64,000 nucleotides of DNA from Christiangramia oceanisediminis (lineage in GTDB: Bacteria; Bacteroidota; Bacteroidia; Flavobacteriales; Flavobacteriaceae): positions 930,001 through 994,000 of the forward strand of contig NZ_JANCNS010000001.1 of NCBI RefSeq assembly GCF_022570735.2, given 5' to 3'. The notes under the pieces were generated by a model. It was given only the letters and a program-made list of their open reading frames with translations, ran no database searches and was not told where the DNA came from. The translations under genes were made by a program, and so were the position numbers. This document shows, one piece after another, positions 18,892 through 36,037 of this stretch. Numbering within the stretch: position 1 is the first letter of the stretch; each line of letters begins with the position of its first letter.

Positions 18892-20352
18892 TTAAAATCC
18901 TGGGTTCTGATCTTCTTGTGAAATAGCCTCGTTAGCCCTGATCTCATCCAATGGAATTGGTAAGAGTTCATTTTTCCCAGCCTGGAAACCGTACTGAGAT
19001 AAATAATCTGCGGCTAAGCCCCATCTTACAAGGTCATCGAAACGAACCTGCTCTCCGGCAAGCTCTACCATTCGTTCATGAACAATGGCGTCAAATACCT
19101 CAGCCTGAGAAAGGCCTGTATTTAGAAGTGGAACTTCTGCACGTTCTCTAACCTCATTGATATAATCAATGGCTTCTGACTGATTTCCAAGTTCATTTGC
19201 TGCTTCAGCCATCATAAGAAGAACATCTGCATAACGAATAACTTTAAAATTAATCCCAGAGGCCATATCTTCATTCACATCCTTATAATAGTTCTGATAT
19301 TTTCTCCATGCCTGAGATCTGTCCAGTGGAAGATCCTCTATAACGCCACCGGCAAAAGTATCACCTTCGAAATAAAAAGACTCATCCAGTCTTATATCAC
19401 CGTCCTCATATTCCGCAATAAGGGCATCAGACGGGTAAACATTGAACCAGTCATTAAATCCGTATTCCTGTGCACGGAAGGTGACTTCATTAGCACCTTC
19501 ACCTGAGGAGTTGGAGTTCCAAACGGCAGAATTCCCAAGATCATCATCATAGTTAACCTCAAAAATAGATTCAGGACCAAATTCGGTTTCCTCCTTGAAG
19601 TTGTCATAATAATTTTCTTCAAGACTATATTCTCCGTAGATATTATTGAAGGCTTCCAATGCTTCAGCATATTCTTCCTGGAACAGGTGAGCCTTACCTA
19701 ACAATGCATATGCAGCACCACTGGTAGCTCTTCCATTTTCTGTAGTTCCTCGATCGAACAGGGTTTGTGATGCGTCGCGTAAATCTGTTTCGATCTGAGC
19801 GTAAACCTCTGCTTTTGGAGCCCTCGGAAATCCGGTTCCATCTGTTGGCACACTGGTAATAAGCGGCACATCACCAAAACGGCTTACCAGCATGAAATAA
19901 TATAAGGCTCTCATATATTTTGCTTCACCAACATACTTGGCCTTTAACTCATCGCTTAAACCTACGATTTCATTAATGCGTTCCTGGTTATCTATTACGA
20001 AGTTCGCTTTGTTGATTCCTCTATAACAGGAGTCCCAGTACCAGCTGATAGGTGGGTGACTGGCATCGAAAGAATACTCCAGAAAAGCTCTCTTATCTGC
20101 TTCCAATTGCGGATTCCCAGCATTCTCATGAGCCAAATTATCCATCATAAAGAACATGATCCTCGTATACAGGCCTATCGTCTGTAAATTCGCATAAACC
20201 GCATTTACTGCCGAGCGCACCTGAGCTTCATTCTTAAAGTATGTTTCTGGTGATAAACCGCTAGGATTGGTAAGCGCGAGTTCATCCTCATTACAACCAT
20301 CTATAATGAAAATACTAAAGATTGCTAGAAATATATATTTTAATTTTTTCAT
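18892..20352 (-). CDS. SusD-like glycan-binding lipoprotein
   Basis: A 486-residue lipoprotein with lipobox IDGC (Cys20). The TPR-rich SusD fold is recognisable from the N-terminal ESPETYFKNEAQ-type segment (here SPETYFKNEAQVRSAVNAVY), the central FPRAPKAEVYAQIETDL region, and the C-terminal RYADVLLMMAEAANELG and RERMVELAGEQVRFDDLVRWG-like motifs (here VHERMVELAGEQ). SusD proteins sit on the cell surface over the SusC barrel and bind oligosaccharides for import. The gene begins 11 bp after susC, so the two are co-transcribed from the palindrome-controlled promoter. Ligand is inferred to be a xylan or related oligosaccharide from the neighbours. Confidence 0.95.
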   Translation of the reverse strand: MKKLKYIFLAIFSIFIIDGCNEDELALTNPSGLSPETYFKNEAQVRSAVNAVYANLQTIGLYTRIMFFMMDNLAHENAGNPQLEADKRAFLEYSFDASHPPISWYWDSCYRGINKANFVIDNQERINEIVGLSDELKAKYVGEAKYMRALYYFMLVSRFGDVPLITSVPTDGTGFPRAPKAEVYAQIETDLRDASQTLFDRGTTENGRATSGAAYALLGKAHLFQEEYAEALEAFNNIYGEYSLEENYYDNFKEETEFGPESIFEVNYDDDLGNSAVWNSNSSGEGANEVTFRAQEYGFNDWFNVYPSDALIAEYEDGDIRLDESFYFEGDTFAGGVIEDLPLDRSQAWRKYQNYYKDVNEDMASGINFKVIRYADVLLMMAEAANELGNQSEAIDYINEVRERAEVPLLNTGLSQAEVFDAIVHERMVELAGEQVRFDDLVRWGLAADYLSQYGFQAGKNELLPIPLDEIRANEAISQEDQNPGF

Positions 20353-20363
20353 GATTGTTTTTT

Positions 20364-23300
20364 TTAAAAGCCTAATTGTAATCCAAATGTGAACGATGTT
20401 GGCTGAGGATATAGTCCCCTGTCTATACCAATTCCTGCTGTCCCCTGGAATAATACGTTATCATTACCAATTTCGGGATCCAGACCAGAATAATCTGTTA
20501 CCGTGATCAAATTTTGGCCACTTAAATAGATTCTGAAATTATTAATATTATCGCTTATAAATCCTTCTTCAAATGTATATCCAATTGTTAGGTTCTTTAA
20601 CCTGGTGTAGTCACCGTCTTCAATGAATCTATCTGAAGAATTTAAATTAATAGGTGCTCCAAGGGCGCGAGGTATCGTGTTAGAAGTACCTTCTCCCGTC
20701 CATCTGTCTAATACTGCTACTCCACTATTAAACAAACGGGGCATACCTTCAAGGTCATACAGGTTGGTATTGTAGATCTGGTGCCCATAGGCTCCCTGTA
20801 CAAATAAGTTCAGATCAAAGTTAGCAAAATATGCGCTAAAATTGAATCCCAAATTAACATCTGGATAAGGATTTCCAATTTTTACATAATCCAGGTTATT
20901 GATCTCACCATCATTATTTTGGTCTACGAACCTGATATCCCCTGGTTGAATTACATCCTGATCTGGATTGGCTGTGAAAACCTCATCGACTTCGGCCTGA
21001 TTTTGATAGATCCCGTCAGTCTGCAATCCATAGAAATAGAATAATGGTTCTCCTACCGAAATCCTTTTAAGGTTTTCATTTTCAAAGAAAGCATCAGAAA
21101 CTGCGGTTAGGTTACCAATTGAAAGCACTTCGTTCCTTGAAGTACCTAAATTAAGATTGGCAGACCAGGTGAAGTCTCCCTCGTAGTCATTAAATCCAAG
21201 ATCCATTTCAAAACCTTTGGTCTCTACAGATCCAACATTAGAGGCAACAGTAGCCACGTTATATCCTAAACTTTGTGGTAAAGGCAGTTCATAAAGGAGG
21301 TCATCACTCCTGTTTTCATAATATTCGAAAGAAGCGGTAAAGGTATTATCCCATAGTCCTAGATCCAAACCTATGTTCTTCATGGTAACTTCCTCCCATT
21401 TAAGATTCTGATTTGGAAGACCTTCAGCAGTTGTACCATCTGCAGCAGCTCCACCTATGGGATAGATAAAAGTGGTAACCAGGCTTGAAGAATACCGGTA
21501 GTTACCAATAAGATCATTTCCAGTAGTACCCCAGCTTCCTCTCAGTTTTAAATTGTTGAAACTGGAATCCTCCATAAAGGCTTCCTTGGCAATATTCCAT
21601 CCTGCTGCAACAGACCAGAAATTACCCCATCGATTATTAGCACCAAATCTTGAGGAGGCATCTCGACGGAAGGATCCGGCAAGAATATATTTTTGATCAT
21701 AATTATAGTTAAGCCTTCCCAGGTAACCTATTCTTCTATATTCTGAAGAAGCCGAACTTAAATTGGACTGGGTGTTCGAAACCTGGTTAACCTCATCACT
21801 AATTGGGTTCTGGCTGAAAGCATTTAAACTTTCACTATCTATTCTTTGATCTTCTGCAAGTGCAAGTATTTCAAAATTATGCAACTCATTTATATCAAAG
21901 CTATAATTAAGACTGTTGGTAAAGGTTAGCGATTGATTGGTTCCGCTGTTCTTGGTGATCTGAGCAAAGCCAATAGAGTTAGTAGCTCCAATGCTATCGT
22001 CATTGTAGGAAGGAATAAAGATATTATTATTGAATTTAAAATAATCAAGACCTACCTGAGTCTTGAAAACCAGGTCTTCAATAATTTCATATTCCGCAAA
22101 AAGACTTCCTAAAATAGTGATGTTTTTATTAATGGCGTTGCCCAGGGTTTGTACCCTTACCGGGTTTGCGGCATCCTGTCCATCTACCGGTGAATTAGGC
22201 CCCTGGAATCCTCCCAGGTTATCAGGATTATAAACATCCAGATAAGGCGCAGATTTTATAGCATGTTCAATTAGCGAACGTCCTCCATCAGATCTTTCAG
22301 GGCTTTGAACACCAAAAGCCACGTTCATGGTCTCTCCGAATCTTAACTTACCATAATTAAAATTACTGTTAGCTCTAAAATTGAAACGTTCAAAACCTGT
22401 TTCAATAATGGCTCCTTCCTGATCCAGGTAACCTGCAGAAAATCTATAGTTGCTATTTTCATTACCTCCGGAAAACCCAAGGTTAATATTACGAATTAAG
22501 CCGGTTTGAAAAATTTCGTCCTGCCAGTCTGTTTCGTTATTCAGCATATCAGCATATTGAGGATCGGTAAAACGGGCTGGAACAGGATCGGTTATTTCAG
22601 TGGCATACTGAATATATTGTTCCGTATTCAGCAAATCATACCTGTTGCTAACAAACTGTACACCGGTGTACGCATCAAGGCTTAACTGAGCCTTTTGTGA
22701 AGCTCTACCCGATTTGGTTGTAACCAGCACCACCCCGTTGGCTCCCCTGGAACCATACACAGCAGTCGTTGAAGCATCCTTAAGCACCTGGATATTTTCG
22801 ATATCATTCGGACTCAAACTTCCAAGACCACCAGCAATAATTCCGTCAATTACATATAAAGGATCATTATTGTTGGGCGTGGTTAAACCTCTAATTCGAA
22901 CTACCGGGGAATTACCGGGAGCTCCAGAATTAATAACGGTTACACCTGATGCACGACCCTGTAGTGCCTGTTCGGCAGTAGCGACCGGTAAGGCATTGAT
23001 CTCTTCGGTATCTATAGAAGAAATAGCACCCGTAACTTCAGCCCTGCTTTGTTTACCGTAACCAACCACGACAACATCATCAAGGGATTCAGCACTGGAA
23101 ACCATATTAACATTAACAACTGAACGACCGTTAACGGCCACTTCCTGAGTCTCATAACTTATGAAACTAAATACCAGAATAGCATCATCGGGTACATTTG
23201 CTAATTCATAATTTCCATCAAAATCGGTTGTAGTACCATTAGAAGTCCCTTTCACAAGAACGTTAGCTCCGGGCAATGGTCCTGATTCATCGGTCACTTT

Positions 23301-23387
23301 TCCGGTAACCGTTTCCTGAGCTGAAGCAAAACCCAAACCTAGGAACAATCCAAAGAAAAGCAATCCTTTCGAAATGTAGTTTTTCAT
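20364..23387 (-). CDS. SusC-like TonB-dependent oligosaccharide transporter
   Basis: A 1007-residue outer-membrane protein. It has a signal peptide (ending ASAQ), a carboxypeptidase-regulatory-like domain (about 26-100, GKVTDESGPLPGANVLVKG), a TonB-box segment DDVVVVGYGKQ, a plug domain (about 115-225, with IRGL and DPLYVIDGI), and a 22-strand barrel. It forms the pedal-bin transporter with the SusD protein and imports oligosaccharides under TonB power. The length is normal for the family. The upstream spacer holds a CAATCGATTG palindrome that overlaps the -33 region, so LacI-type repression is likely. Confidence 0.96.
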   Translation of the reverse strand: MKNYISKGLLFFGLFLGLGFASAQETVTGKVTDESGPLPGANVLVKGTSNGTTTDFDGNYELANVPDDAILVFSFISYETQEVAVNGRSVVNVNMVSSAESLDDVVVVGYGKQSRAEVTGAISSIDTEEINALPVATAEQALQGRASGVTVINSGAPGNSPVVRIRGLTTPNNNDPLYVIDGIIAGGLGSLSPNDIENIQVLKDASTTAVYGSRGANGVVLVTTKSGRASQKAQLSLDAYTGVQFVSNRYDLLNTEQYIQYATEITDPVPARFTDPQYADMLNNETDWQDEIFQTGLIRNINLGFSGGNENSNYRFSAGYLDQEGAIIETGFERFNFRANSNFNYGKLRFGETMNVAFGVQSPERSDGGRSLIEHAIKSAPYLDVYNPDNLGGFQGPNSPVDGQDAANPVRVQTLGNAINKNITILGSLFAEYEIIEDLVFKTQVGLDYFKFNNNIFIPSYNDDSIGATNSIGFAQITKNSGTNQSLTFTNSLNYSFDINELHNFEILALAEDQRIDSESLNAFSQNPISDEVNQVSNTQSNLSSASSEYRRIGYLGRLNYNYDQKYILAGSFRRDASSRFGANNRWGNFWSVAAGWNIAKEAFMEDSSFNNLKLRGSWGTTGNDLIGNYRYSSSLVTTFIYPIGGAAADGTTAEGLPNQNLKWEEVTMKNIGLDLGLWDNTFTASFEYYENRSDDLLYELPLPQSLGYNVATVASNVGSVETKGFEMDLGFNDYEGDFTWSANLNLGTSRNEVLSIGNLTAVSDAFFENENLKRISVGEPLFYFYGLQTDGIYQNQAEVDEVFTANPDQDVIQPGDIRFVDQNNDGEINNLDYVKIGNPYPDVNLGFNFSAYFANFDLNLFVQGAYGHQIYNTNLYDLEGMPRLFNSGVAVLDRWTGEGTSNTIPRALGAPINLNSSDRFIEDGDYTRLKNLTIGYTFEEGFISDNINNFRIYLSGQNLITVTDYSGLDPEIGNDNVLFQGTAGIGIDRGLYPQPTSFTFGLQLGF

Positions 23388-23418
23388 TTTAATAGGCGAT
23401 AAATTAGTTAGTTAAGTG

Positions 23419-23455
23419 TAAATCTAACAAATATTATTAATTACGCAATCGATTG
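23419..23455 (-). promoter_or_regulatory. susC promoter with overlapping LacI-type operator
   Basis: The palindrome CAATCGATTG (23446-23455) supplies a TTG on the minus strand (23446-23448). After a 19-bp spacer comes TAGATTTA (23419-23426), which matches the Bacteroidota -7 consensus TAnnTTTG at five of six fixed positions. The start codon is about 30 bp further. Binding of a repressor here would block sigma-factor access. Confidence 0.65.
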
Positions 23456-23514
23456 AGACTAAAAAAATTAAATATTCTTAATATTTTCAGTCAAAAAAAG
23501 TCTAAATAATAATT

Positions 23515-26500
23515 TTATTCCACCTTCGTTATCAAGTTCTCAGGTTTTGACGTTTTTACGGAAATGAATTGCAATTCATCATTGTTTCTTGCAACCACGA
23601 TAACCTGCTCTTCTCCCACCTGGAGCCTGGCCATATTCTTGACATCGCCCTGGGCAAAAAATCCGCTTTTCAATGGATCTATTGCCTGAAAGCCTCCTTT
23701 TCCGTCCCCTTTCAAAAAGGATCCGTATCCGGAATCATTCCGCGGGGTTTCTACCTCAGACCAGAACAGGTTTCCGGCGACTATGGCATCCAGGTTGCCA
23801 TCATTATCATAGTCTTCTATTAAAATATCATTGATACAGGAGATTTGCGCCTGCCTTGGTAATTCGTGTAAAACAAAACGGCCATCCCTATTCTCCATAT
23901 ATACACTTGCAAAGGATTTTACCTGATAGTGCAGGGCATTTTCCAGTTCTTTTTCGGTATATACATCTGCAAGGGTAGCGGTGGAAAATGATTCATAATC
24001 AGGGAATTTTTGTTTGATACCAGGCATTTGCTGCGAAGAACACTCTCTTCCCCTCACCGGATATTTTTCTCCGTCGTTATAATAACTCAGAACAATGTCA
24101 CCCTGTTGGTTATCATCGAAGTCGTTAAAGTAAATATCGAAGGTTTGTTCTGGTGTGGCCTTATACTTATAATTGAGTCCAAGATTACCTACGATGTAAT
24201 CCATGTCTCCATCGTTATCAAAATCGGCCTGTTCAATACTCCACCACCATCCGGTCGTATCCTGGCCAATCCCCATATCTTCAGAAACATTGGAAAGTTT
24301 CCCCTGCTTATTGTTGAAAACCGTAATAGGCATCCATTCTCCAACCACAATTAGATCATTCCAGCCATCATTATCAAAGTCGGTAACCAATGCATCTGTG
24401 GCCATACCCAATTTTTCAAATTCAGGAAGTACTTTTTTAGTAACATCAATATACTTTAGCTTACCCTGGTTCATTTGTCTTTTAAGTATATAAGAAGAGG
24501 CCGGCGAAGGATAATTGCCCGGAACCAATCTACCCAGAACAACTAATTCTTCGATACCATCCTTATCAAAATCAGCAGTAAGAACTTTTGATCCGGAGGT
24601 TCTCATTTCGGGTAAGACATTGCTGGATTTGTAGAAGTTTCCTTTTCCATCGTTGAGGTAAAGCCTGTCCTGCAACATTTCTGAGCCTGGATTGAATTCA
24701 TTTCCGCCACTCACCACGTAAAGGTCATTAAACCCATCATCGTTGGCATCATAAATTAATGCACCCACATCTTCGAAGGATTTATCTTCCTCCAGGAAGG
24801 CATAATTGGCTTCCCTGAATTCACCCGTATCTGTTTGAAGATAGACTGCTCCTTTATTACCGGCAGATCCCCCCACGAAAAAATCTTCTCTTCCATCAGC
24901 ATTGAAATCTCCAGTGGCAAGCGCAGGACCGAATGCCGAGGTACGGTGAGGCAGCAGGACCTCCTTTTCAAAGTCGTTATATTCGTTCTCCACATGCCTG
25001 TGCGAAGGAAAATTTTCAGATTTATCCTCCACAGTGGTGAAAAGAGTCTGTTTTGGAGGTATTATCTCATTTTGAGGTCTTGCTTCAGATTGTTGAAAGC
25101 TAAGAAGCTGATTGACTTGTACGTTTTCTCTTTTTTCTATAGTGCCATCTGGCCAAACCACTTTTACAGATTCGATAATTTCGTTCTTTCCAAGTCCAAA
25201 ATGCATAATGGGAGAGACCGAAGACTGAAAGCCCCTTGAAAGAGTTAATTCCTGCATTTGCTCCCCGTCTTTGGTGGTAATATAGGCTCTACTTCCAAGG
25301 CCAAAGGAGTTATTACCAGCTCCATTTAATTTGATCTTTACAAAATTGTTCTTTTTTGAACTGTTATTTTTAAATAAAACCGCGGGATCATCTATATTAT
25401 TCAGCAGAATTTCAAGATCTCCATCATTGTCCAGATCGGCATAGGCCACACCATTAGAAAAACCCTTGAACTCGATTCCCCATTTTTCATTCACCGCTTC
25501 AAAATTGAGATTACCTTTGTTTTCGAACATAAAATTGTCCAGCTTTTCCGTAGGAATATTTAAACTTCGCTGCAGCATGCTATCCTTAAAGTTCTTGTCT
25601 TTCTTAAGTTCATTGAAGTAATCATTGTTATTGATCTCTCTTCTGGAACCATTGGAGACATACAGGTCTTTCTTTCCATCATTGTTAAAATCGGCGAACA
25701 AAGGCCCCCAGCTCCAGTCTGTAGAAGAAGTTCCCGTGATCCTGGACATATCACTGAATTTTGGCACACCGTCTTCCATGACCCCGGTATTGGTTTGCAT
25801 GGTATTCTGCATATATTGGTAATGGAATCCTGCATTAACCGTGCTCCAGAACAAATCGGGATTCATACTGGCCATATTGGCCTTTTTTCTACGGTTATTT
25901 TTGGCATCCATGTCTACCTGGTAAATATCCAGGAAGCCGTCATTGTTATAATCGGCAATATCCACTCCCATTCCATAAAAGGCGGTATGCGAGGTTGCTT
26001 CTTTCACAACTTCTCTAAAAGTGCCATCGCCATTATTCAGATATAAATAATCAGGCGTACTAAAGTCATTGCTGATATATAGATCTGGCCACCCATCATT
26101 GTTTAGATCGGCCACGGTAGCAGATAAGGTAAGCCCGAAACTACTCACTCCGGCTTCTTTGGTCACTTTAGTAAACTTACCTCCATCATTCCTGTACAGG
26201 TGGTCACTATCAATGTCCCGGGTATTATTCATCTGGTAGGAATAGTAGAAATTAGGTGCTTTAAAATTGGTAGGCGGGTAGTTGGCTACGTAAAGATCTA
26301 GGTCTCCATCCTTATCATAATCAAAGAATGTAGCCTGGACACTGTTTCCGGGGTCGTTGATGCCGTATTTTTCGGCTTCTTCTCTAAAGGTCCCATCACC
26401 ATTATTGATATATAGTTCGTTATTCTTTGGTGAGAACTTTCCGCCTACCGAACAGTAGATATCCAGGTATCCATCTCCGTTCACATCGGCCATGGTTACC

Positions 26501-26874
26501 CCGGTATACCATCGATCGTCGCCACTTAAGCCTGCAGCTTCGGTAATATCTTCAAATTTGAGATCTCCTTTGTTCAGATACAGTTTATTGGGAACCATAT
26601 TCCCGGTAAAAAAAACATCATCAAGACCATCGTTGTTTATATCGCCCACTGCAACTCCTCCTCCCATATAGATGTAGTTGTAAGTGAAATAGTTCAGGCT
26701 GTCGTTTTCGGTGAGCCTGTTTTCAAAATCTATTCCGCTTGCCTCTGCAGGAATGCGATCAAAGATTCTGGAATCAACATTTGCCTGGGCATTTCCGTCT
26801 ACTGAATCCTTGTCGTTACAGGAAAGAAAAAGGATAATATTTAAAAAACTTAGATATTTTAAAAGTGATCTCAT
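23515..26874 (-). CDS. Large FG-GAP/VCBS repeat lipoprotein with ASPIC/UnbV domain
   Basis: A 1119-residue lipoprotein with lipobox FLSC (Cys19). It carries many DxNxDGxxD calcium-loop repeats in two groups, about residues 75-480 and 640-1080, separated by an ASPIC/UnbV-like segment around 510-600 (GLGSRAYITTKDGEQ). It is thus longer than and differently ordered from the 734-residue relative at 8648. Such proteins neighbour SusC/SusD pairs in many Flavobacteriia, and function is unproven; extracellular glycan binding is possible. The gene has its own palindrome-containing promoter and is followed by susC after 127 bp, so both are probably in one regulon. Confidence 0.87.
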   Translation of the reverse strand: MRSLLKYLSFLNIILFLSCNDKDSVDGNAQANVDSRIFDRIPAEASGIDFENRLTENDSLNYFTYNYIYMGGGVAVGDINNDGLDDVFFTGNMVPNKLYLNKGDLKFEDITEAAGLSGDDRWYTGVTMADVNGDGYLDIYCSVGGKFSPKNNELYINNGDGTFREEAEKYGINDPGNSVQATFFDYDKDGDLDLYVANYPPTNFKAPNFYYSYQMNNTRDIDSDHLYRNDGGKFTKVTKEAGVSSFGLTLSATVADLNNDGWPDLYISNDFSTPDYLYLNNGDGTFREVVKEATSHTAFYGMGVDIADYNNDGFLDIYQVDMDAKNNRRKKANMASMNPDLFWSTVNAGFHYQYMQNTMQTNTGVMEDGVPKFSDMSRITGTSSTDWSWGPLFADFNNDGKKDLYVSNGSRREINNNDYFNELKKDKNFKDSMLQRSLNIPTEKLDNFMFENKGNLNFEAVNEKWGIEFKGFSNGVAYADLDNDGDLEILLNNIDDPAVLFKNNSSKKNNFVKIKLNGAGNNSFGLGSRAYITTKDGEQMQELTLSRGFQSSVSPIMHFGLGKNEIIESVKVVWPDGTIEKRENVQVNQLLSFQQSEARPQNEIIPPKQTLFTTVEDKSENFPSHRHVENEYNDFEKEVLLPHRTSAFGPALATGDFNADGREDFFVGGSAGNKGAVYLQTDTGEFREANYAFLEEDKSFEDVGALIYDANDDGFNDLYVVSGGNEFNPGSEMLQDRLYLNDGKGNFYKSSNVLPEMRTSGSKVLTADFDKDGIEELVVLGRLVPGNYPSPASSYILKRQMNQGKLKYIDVTKKVLPEFEKLGMATDALVTDFDNDGWNDLIVVGEWMPITVFNNKQGKLSNVSEDMGIGQDTTGWWWSIEQADFDNDGDMDYIVGNLGLNYKYKATPEQTFDIYFNDFDDNQQGDIVLSYYNDGEKYPVRGRECSSQQMPGIKQKFPDYESFSTATLADVYTEKELENALHYQVKSFASVYMENRDGRFVLHELPRQAQISCINDILIEDYDNDGNLDAIVAGNLFWSEVETPRNDSGYGSFLKGDGKGGFQAIDPLKSGFFAQGDVKNMARLQVGEEQVIVVARNNDELQFISVKTSKPENLITKVE

Positions 26875-26922
26875 TAACTTGAATATTCAATAAAATTAAA
26901 CGTGTAATTATGGGAGTGTTAC

Positions 26923-26960
26923 CAAATATATTATTAAATGCTCACTTAATCAATCGATTG
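26923..26960 (-). promoter_or_regulatory. Promoter and LacI-type operator of the large ASPIC/UnbV gene
   Basis: On the minus strand the palindrome CAATCGATTG (26951-26960) ends in a TTG (26951-26953). A 20-bp spacer leads to a perfect TATATTTG (26923-26930), matching the TAnnTTTG -7 element. The start codon lies about 48 bp downstream. This is the clearest promoter of the set. Confidence 0.75.
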
Positions 26961-27007
26961 TGTTAAGGCTTTTAAGATTTTTTTCACAATTAAAACTCGC
27001 CATTTTA

Positions 27008-28177
<1,170 letters not shown>

Positions 28178-28185
28178 TCATTTAT

Positions 28186-33476
<5,291 letters not shown>

Positions 33477-33484
<8 letters not shown>

Positions 33485-35942
33485 TTCTAACAGGTTTAAT
33501 CAGGTATTCCTCACCTGGTTCGGTAGCTAAATCGTATTCGTAAATTTTTTTTAATTGAGGTTTTTCAATGTTAGCTTCTGAAGATATAATTGGCTCCTGG
33601 GTTTTGGGAACTTTGAATAACGGATTTGAATTAGAACCTTCGGCTTCTTTCAGTCCTTTTCCTGTAAGCGGATAATAGGATCGTATCCTGCAATTACCTC
33701 CAATTTCCGAAGCTATTTTAATTTGTTCAGGCCTGTTGTTTTTCCAAGAAATATCCACTTCAAAACCGCCTCGCGCCTTCAGGCCTCGTATTTCACCTTC
33801 GCTCCATTCATCTGGCAAAGCAGGCAGAATATGTACGGCGCCGTCATGACTTTGCATAAGCATTTCGGCGATCCCGGCGGTGCAACCAAAATTCCCATCG
33901 ATCTGGAAAGGAGGATGAGCATCGAATAGATTGGGATAGGTGCCACCAATCTGGTTTCCATCGGCCTGTATACTGGGGCTTAACTGGTCTTTGATCAGTT
34001 TAAAGGCATGATTACCATCAAGAAAGCGAGCCCAAAGATTTACCTTCCAGCCCATGGACCAGCCTGTTGATTCATCTCCTCGCGCAAGCAGAGAATTTTT
34101 TGCAGCACTGAATAATTCGGGAGTGCGATATGGAGAAATCAGATTAGAAGGATATAAGCCATAGAGGTGGGAAACATGGCGGTGATTATCGTCCTGCCGG
34201 TCCCAGTCCTTCATCCACTCCTGAAGTTGACCCCATTTGCCAATTTGCATAGGCACCAGTCTTGGAATGATTTGCTGCAGACTATCGGCAAGTTCCCGGT
34301 CTTCATTCAGAATCGCAGAAGCTTCAATCACATTGCTCAAAACATCGTGTACCAATTGATTGCCCATGGTGGTTCCCGCAGCCAGGCTGGTCCCGTAAGG
34401 ATGTGCATTTTCGGGAGAATTTGATGGATTCACCACCAGCCAGTCGTTACTCGGCTCCTTTTCAAGTACATCTTTATAAAATAGACCGGCTCCTTTCAAA
34501 ACAGGATAAACCTCCCGTAGAAAATCTTTATCGCCGGTGTACAGGTAATGTTGCCAGAGATGCTGACTCAGCCAGGCTCCGCCATGTGGCCATAGCCCGT
34601 AAAAAGGCGGATCCACGACTCCGGAGATCCTCCAGATATCGGTATTGTGATGGATGTTCCAGCCACGGGCATGATACATTTTTTGAGCCGACTCCTTCCC
34701 GGTTTCCGAAATATCCCTGATCAGGCTGAAAAGTGGTTCATGCATCTCTGAAAGATTTGTAACCTCAGCCGGCCAGTAATTCATTTCGGTATTGATATTA
34801 ACCGTGTACTTGCTGTCCCATGGCGCGGTAAGTTCTTTATTCCAGATCCCCTGAAGGTTTGCCGGCTGGGTACCAGGCATCGAACTGGAAATGAGTAAAT
34901 ATCTGCCAAACTGGAAATACAGCGATACCAGTTGCGGATCATTTCCGGTTTTAAAATTTTTAAGCCGAACATCTGTGGTTTGATGAGCTGCTTCGGTAGT
35001 CCCCAGATCCAGGTGAACCCGGTTAAAGTACTCCTGGTAAGTTTTTATGTGTGCATTCAGAATTTCTTCAAACTCCTTTTCGTAAGCAGTATTAAGTAGT
35101 CTGGTTGCTTTTTCTTCAGCATCAATGCTTAGATCCTTATAATTCTTAAAATTGGAAGCGATAGAAACAAAAATAAGCGCACGGTTAGCATTGTTAACCC
35201 GAATTCCATCAGAGTTAGATTGAATTTGACCACCTTCAATTTTCGGCTTCGCGATAGCCAAAAATTTCACTTTCCCGGTCTTATTTTCCTGGTCGCCTGA
35301 AGTACCCGAAAGCCATACCGAGTTTTGCTCTATCTTTACTTCAGACTTTTTTTGGGGACTCTCCAGCCCCATTTCAAAAGAAATGCTGTTGGGCTTATCG
35401 GCGGTAAGTTCGATGACGATCACCTCATCATCAAAAGAGGAAATAATCCTGCGTTTGTAATTGGTCCCATTAGCCGTGTAACTAACGGAGCTAACAGCTT
35501 CGTTAAGATCCAGTTCCCGGTGATAATTTTCAATAGCTTCGGAATGAGGAAAATCAAGCTTTAAATTGCCAACGGGTTGATAGCTCATCCCGCTGTTGTT
35601 GTCCTCTTTAGACAGATAGGTTTCGGCCAGCTGCTGGGCTTCCTGGTAGTTCTCATTAAAAATGGCCGTACGAATTTCTTCTAGTCGTTCCTTGCTAAGC
35701 GAGACCACATTATTACCCGGTTCCCCGGCCCAAACCGTTTCTTCATTTAACTGAAGGATCTCCTGGTTGGTTTTACCAAAAATCATGGCTCCAAGTCTAC
35801 CGTTGCCCACAGGAAGTGCTTCCTCCCAGATTTCGGCAGGTTCATCATACCATAATTTCACAGGTTTTTCCTGAAAAGCGAAAGACAGTGCAGACGTTTT
35901 CAGAAATAGGATCGGAATAATAATATGAAGCAGGTTTTTCAA
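33477..35942 (-). CDS. GH95 alpha-L-fucosidase/alpha-L-galactosidase family enzyme
   Basis: An 821-residue exported protein. Family blocks are clear: WEEALPVGNGRLGAMIFG and LNEETVWAG at the N-terminal beta-domain, INTEMNYWPAEVTNL and NPSNSPENA in the (alpha/alpha)6 barrel, and DAHPPFQIDGNFG near residue 690. GH95 inverting enzymes remove alpha-1,2-L-fucose or alpha-L-galactose. In plant cell-wall loci the targets are fucosylated xyloglucan or L-galactose on glucuronoarabinoxylan. Which applies here cannot be read from the sequence. It is the first gene of the block GH95-GH3-esterase fusion-CE1. Confidence 0.9.
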
Positions 35943-35987
35943 TAGCTTATCTTAAAATGTTAGAGCGTAATTCAATTATTTGATCAG

Positions 35988-36022
35988 TCATAAAAAAAGC
36001 CCTGTTACCTAAAATCAGGATT
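35988..36022 (-). terminator. Possible terminator after the transketolase genes
   Basis: On the minus strand a short interrupted stem (TCCTG ... CAGGG) is followed by GCTTTTTTTA. It lies between the transketolase C-subunit stop and GH95. The stem is weak, so partial read-through from the arabinose operon into GH95 is possible. I saw no CAATCGATTG in this spacer. Confidence 0.45.
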
Positions 36023-36037
36023 GATTCGAAAGTTTCG

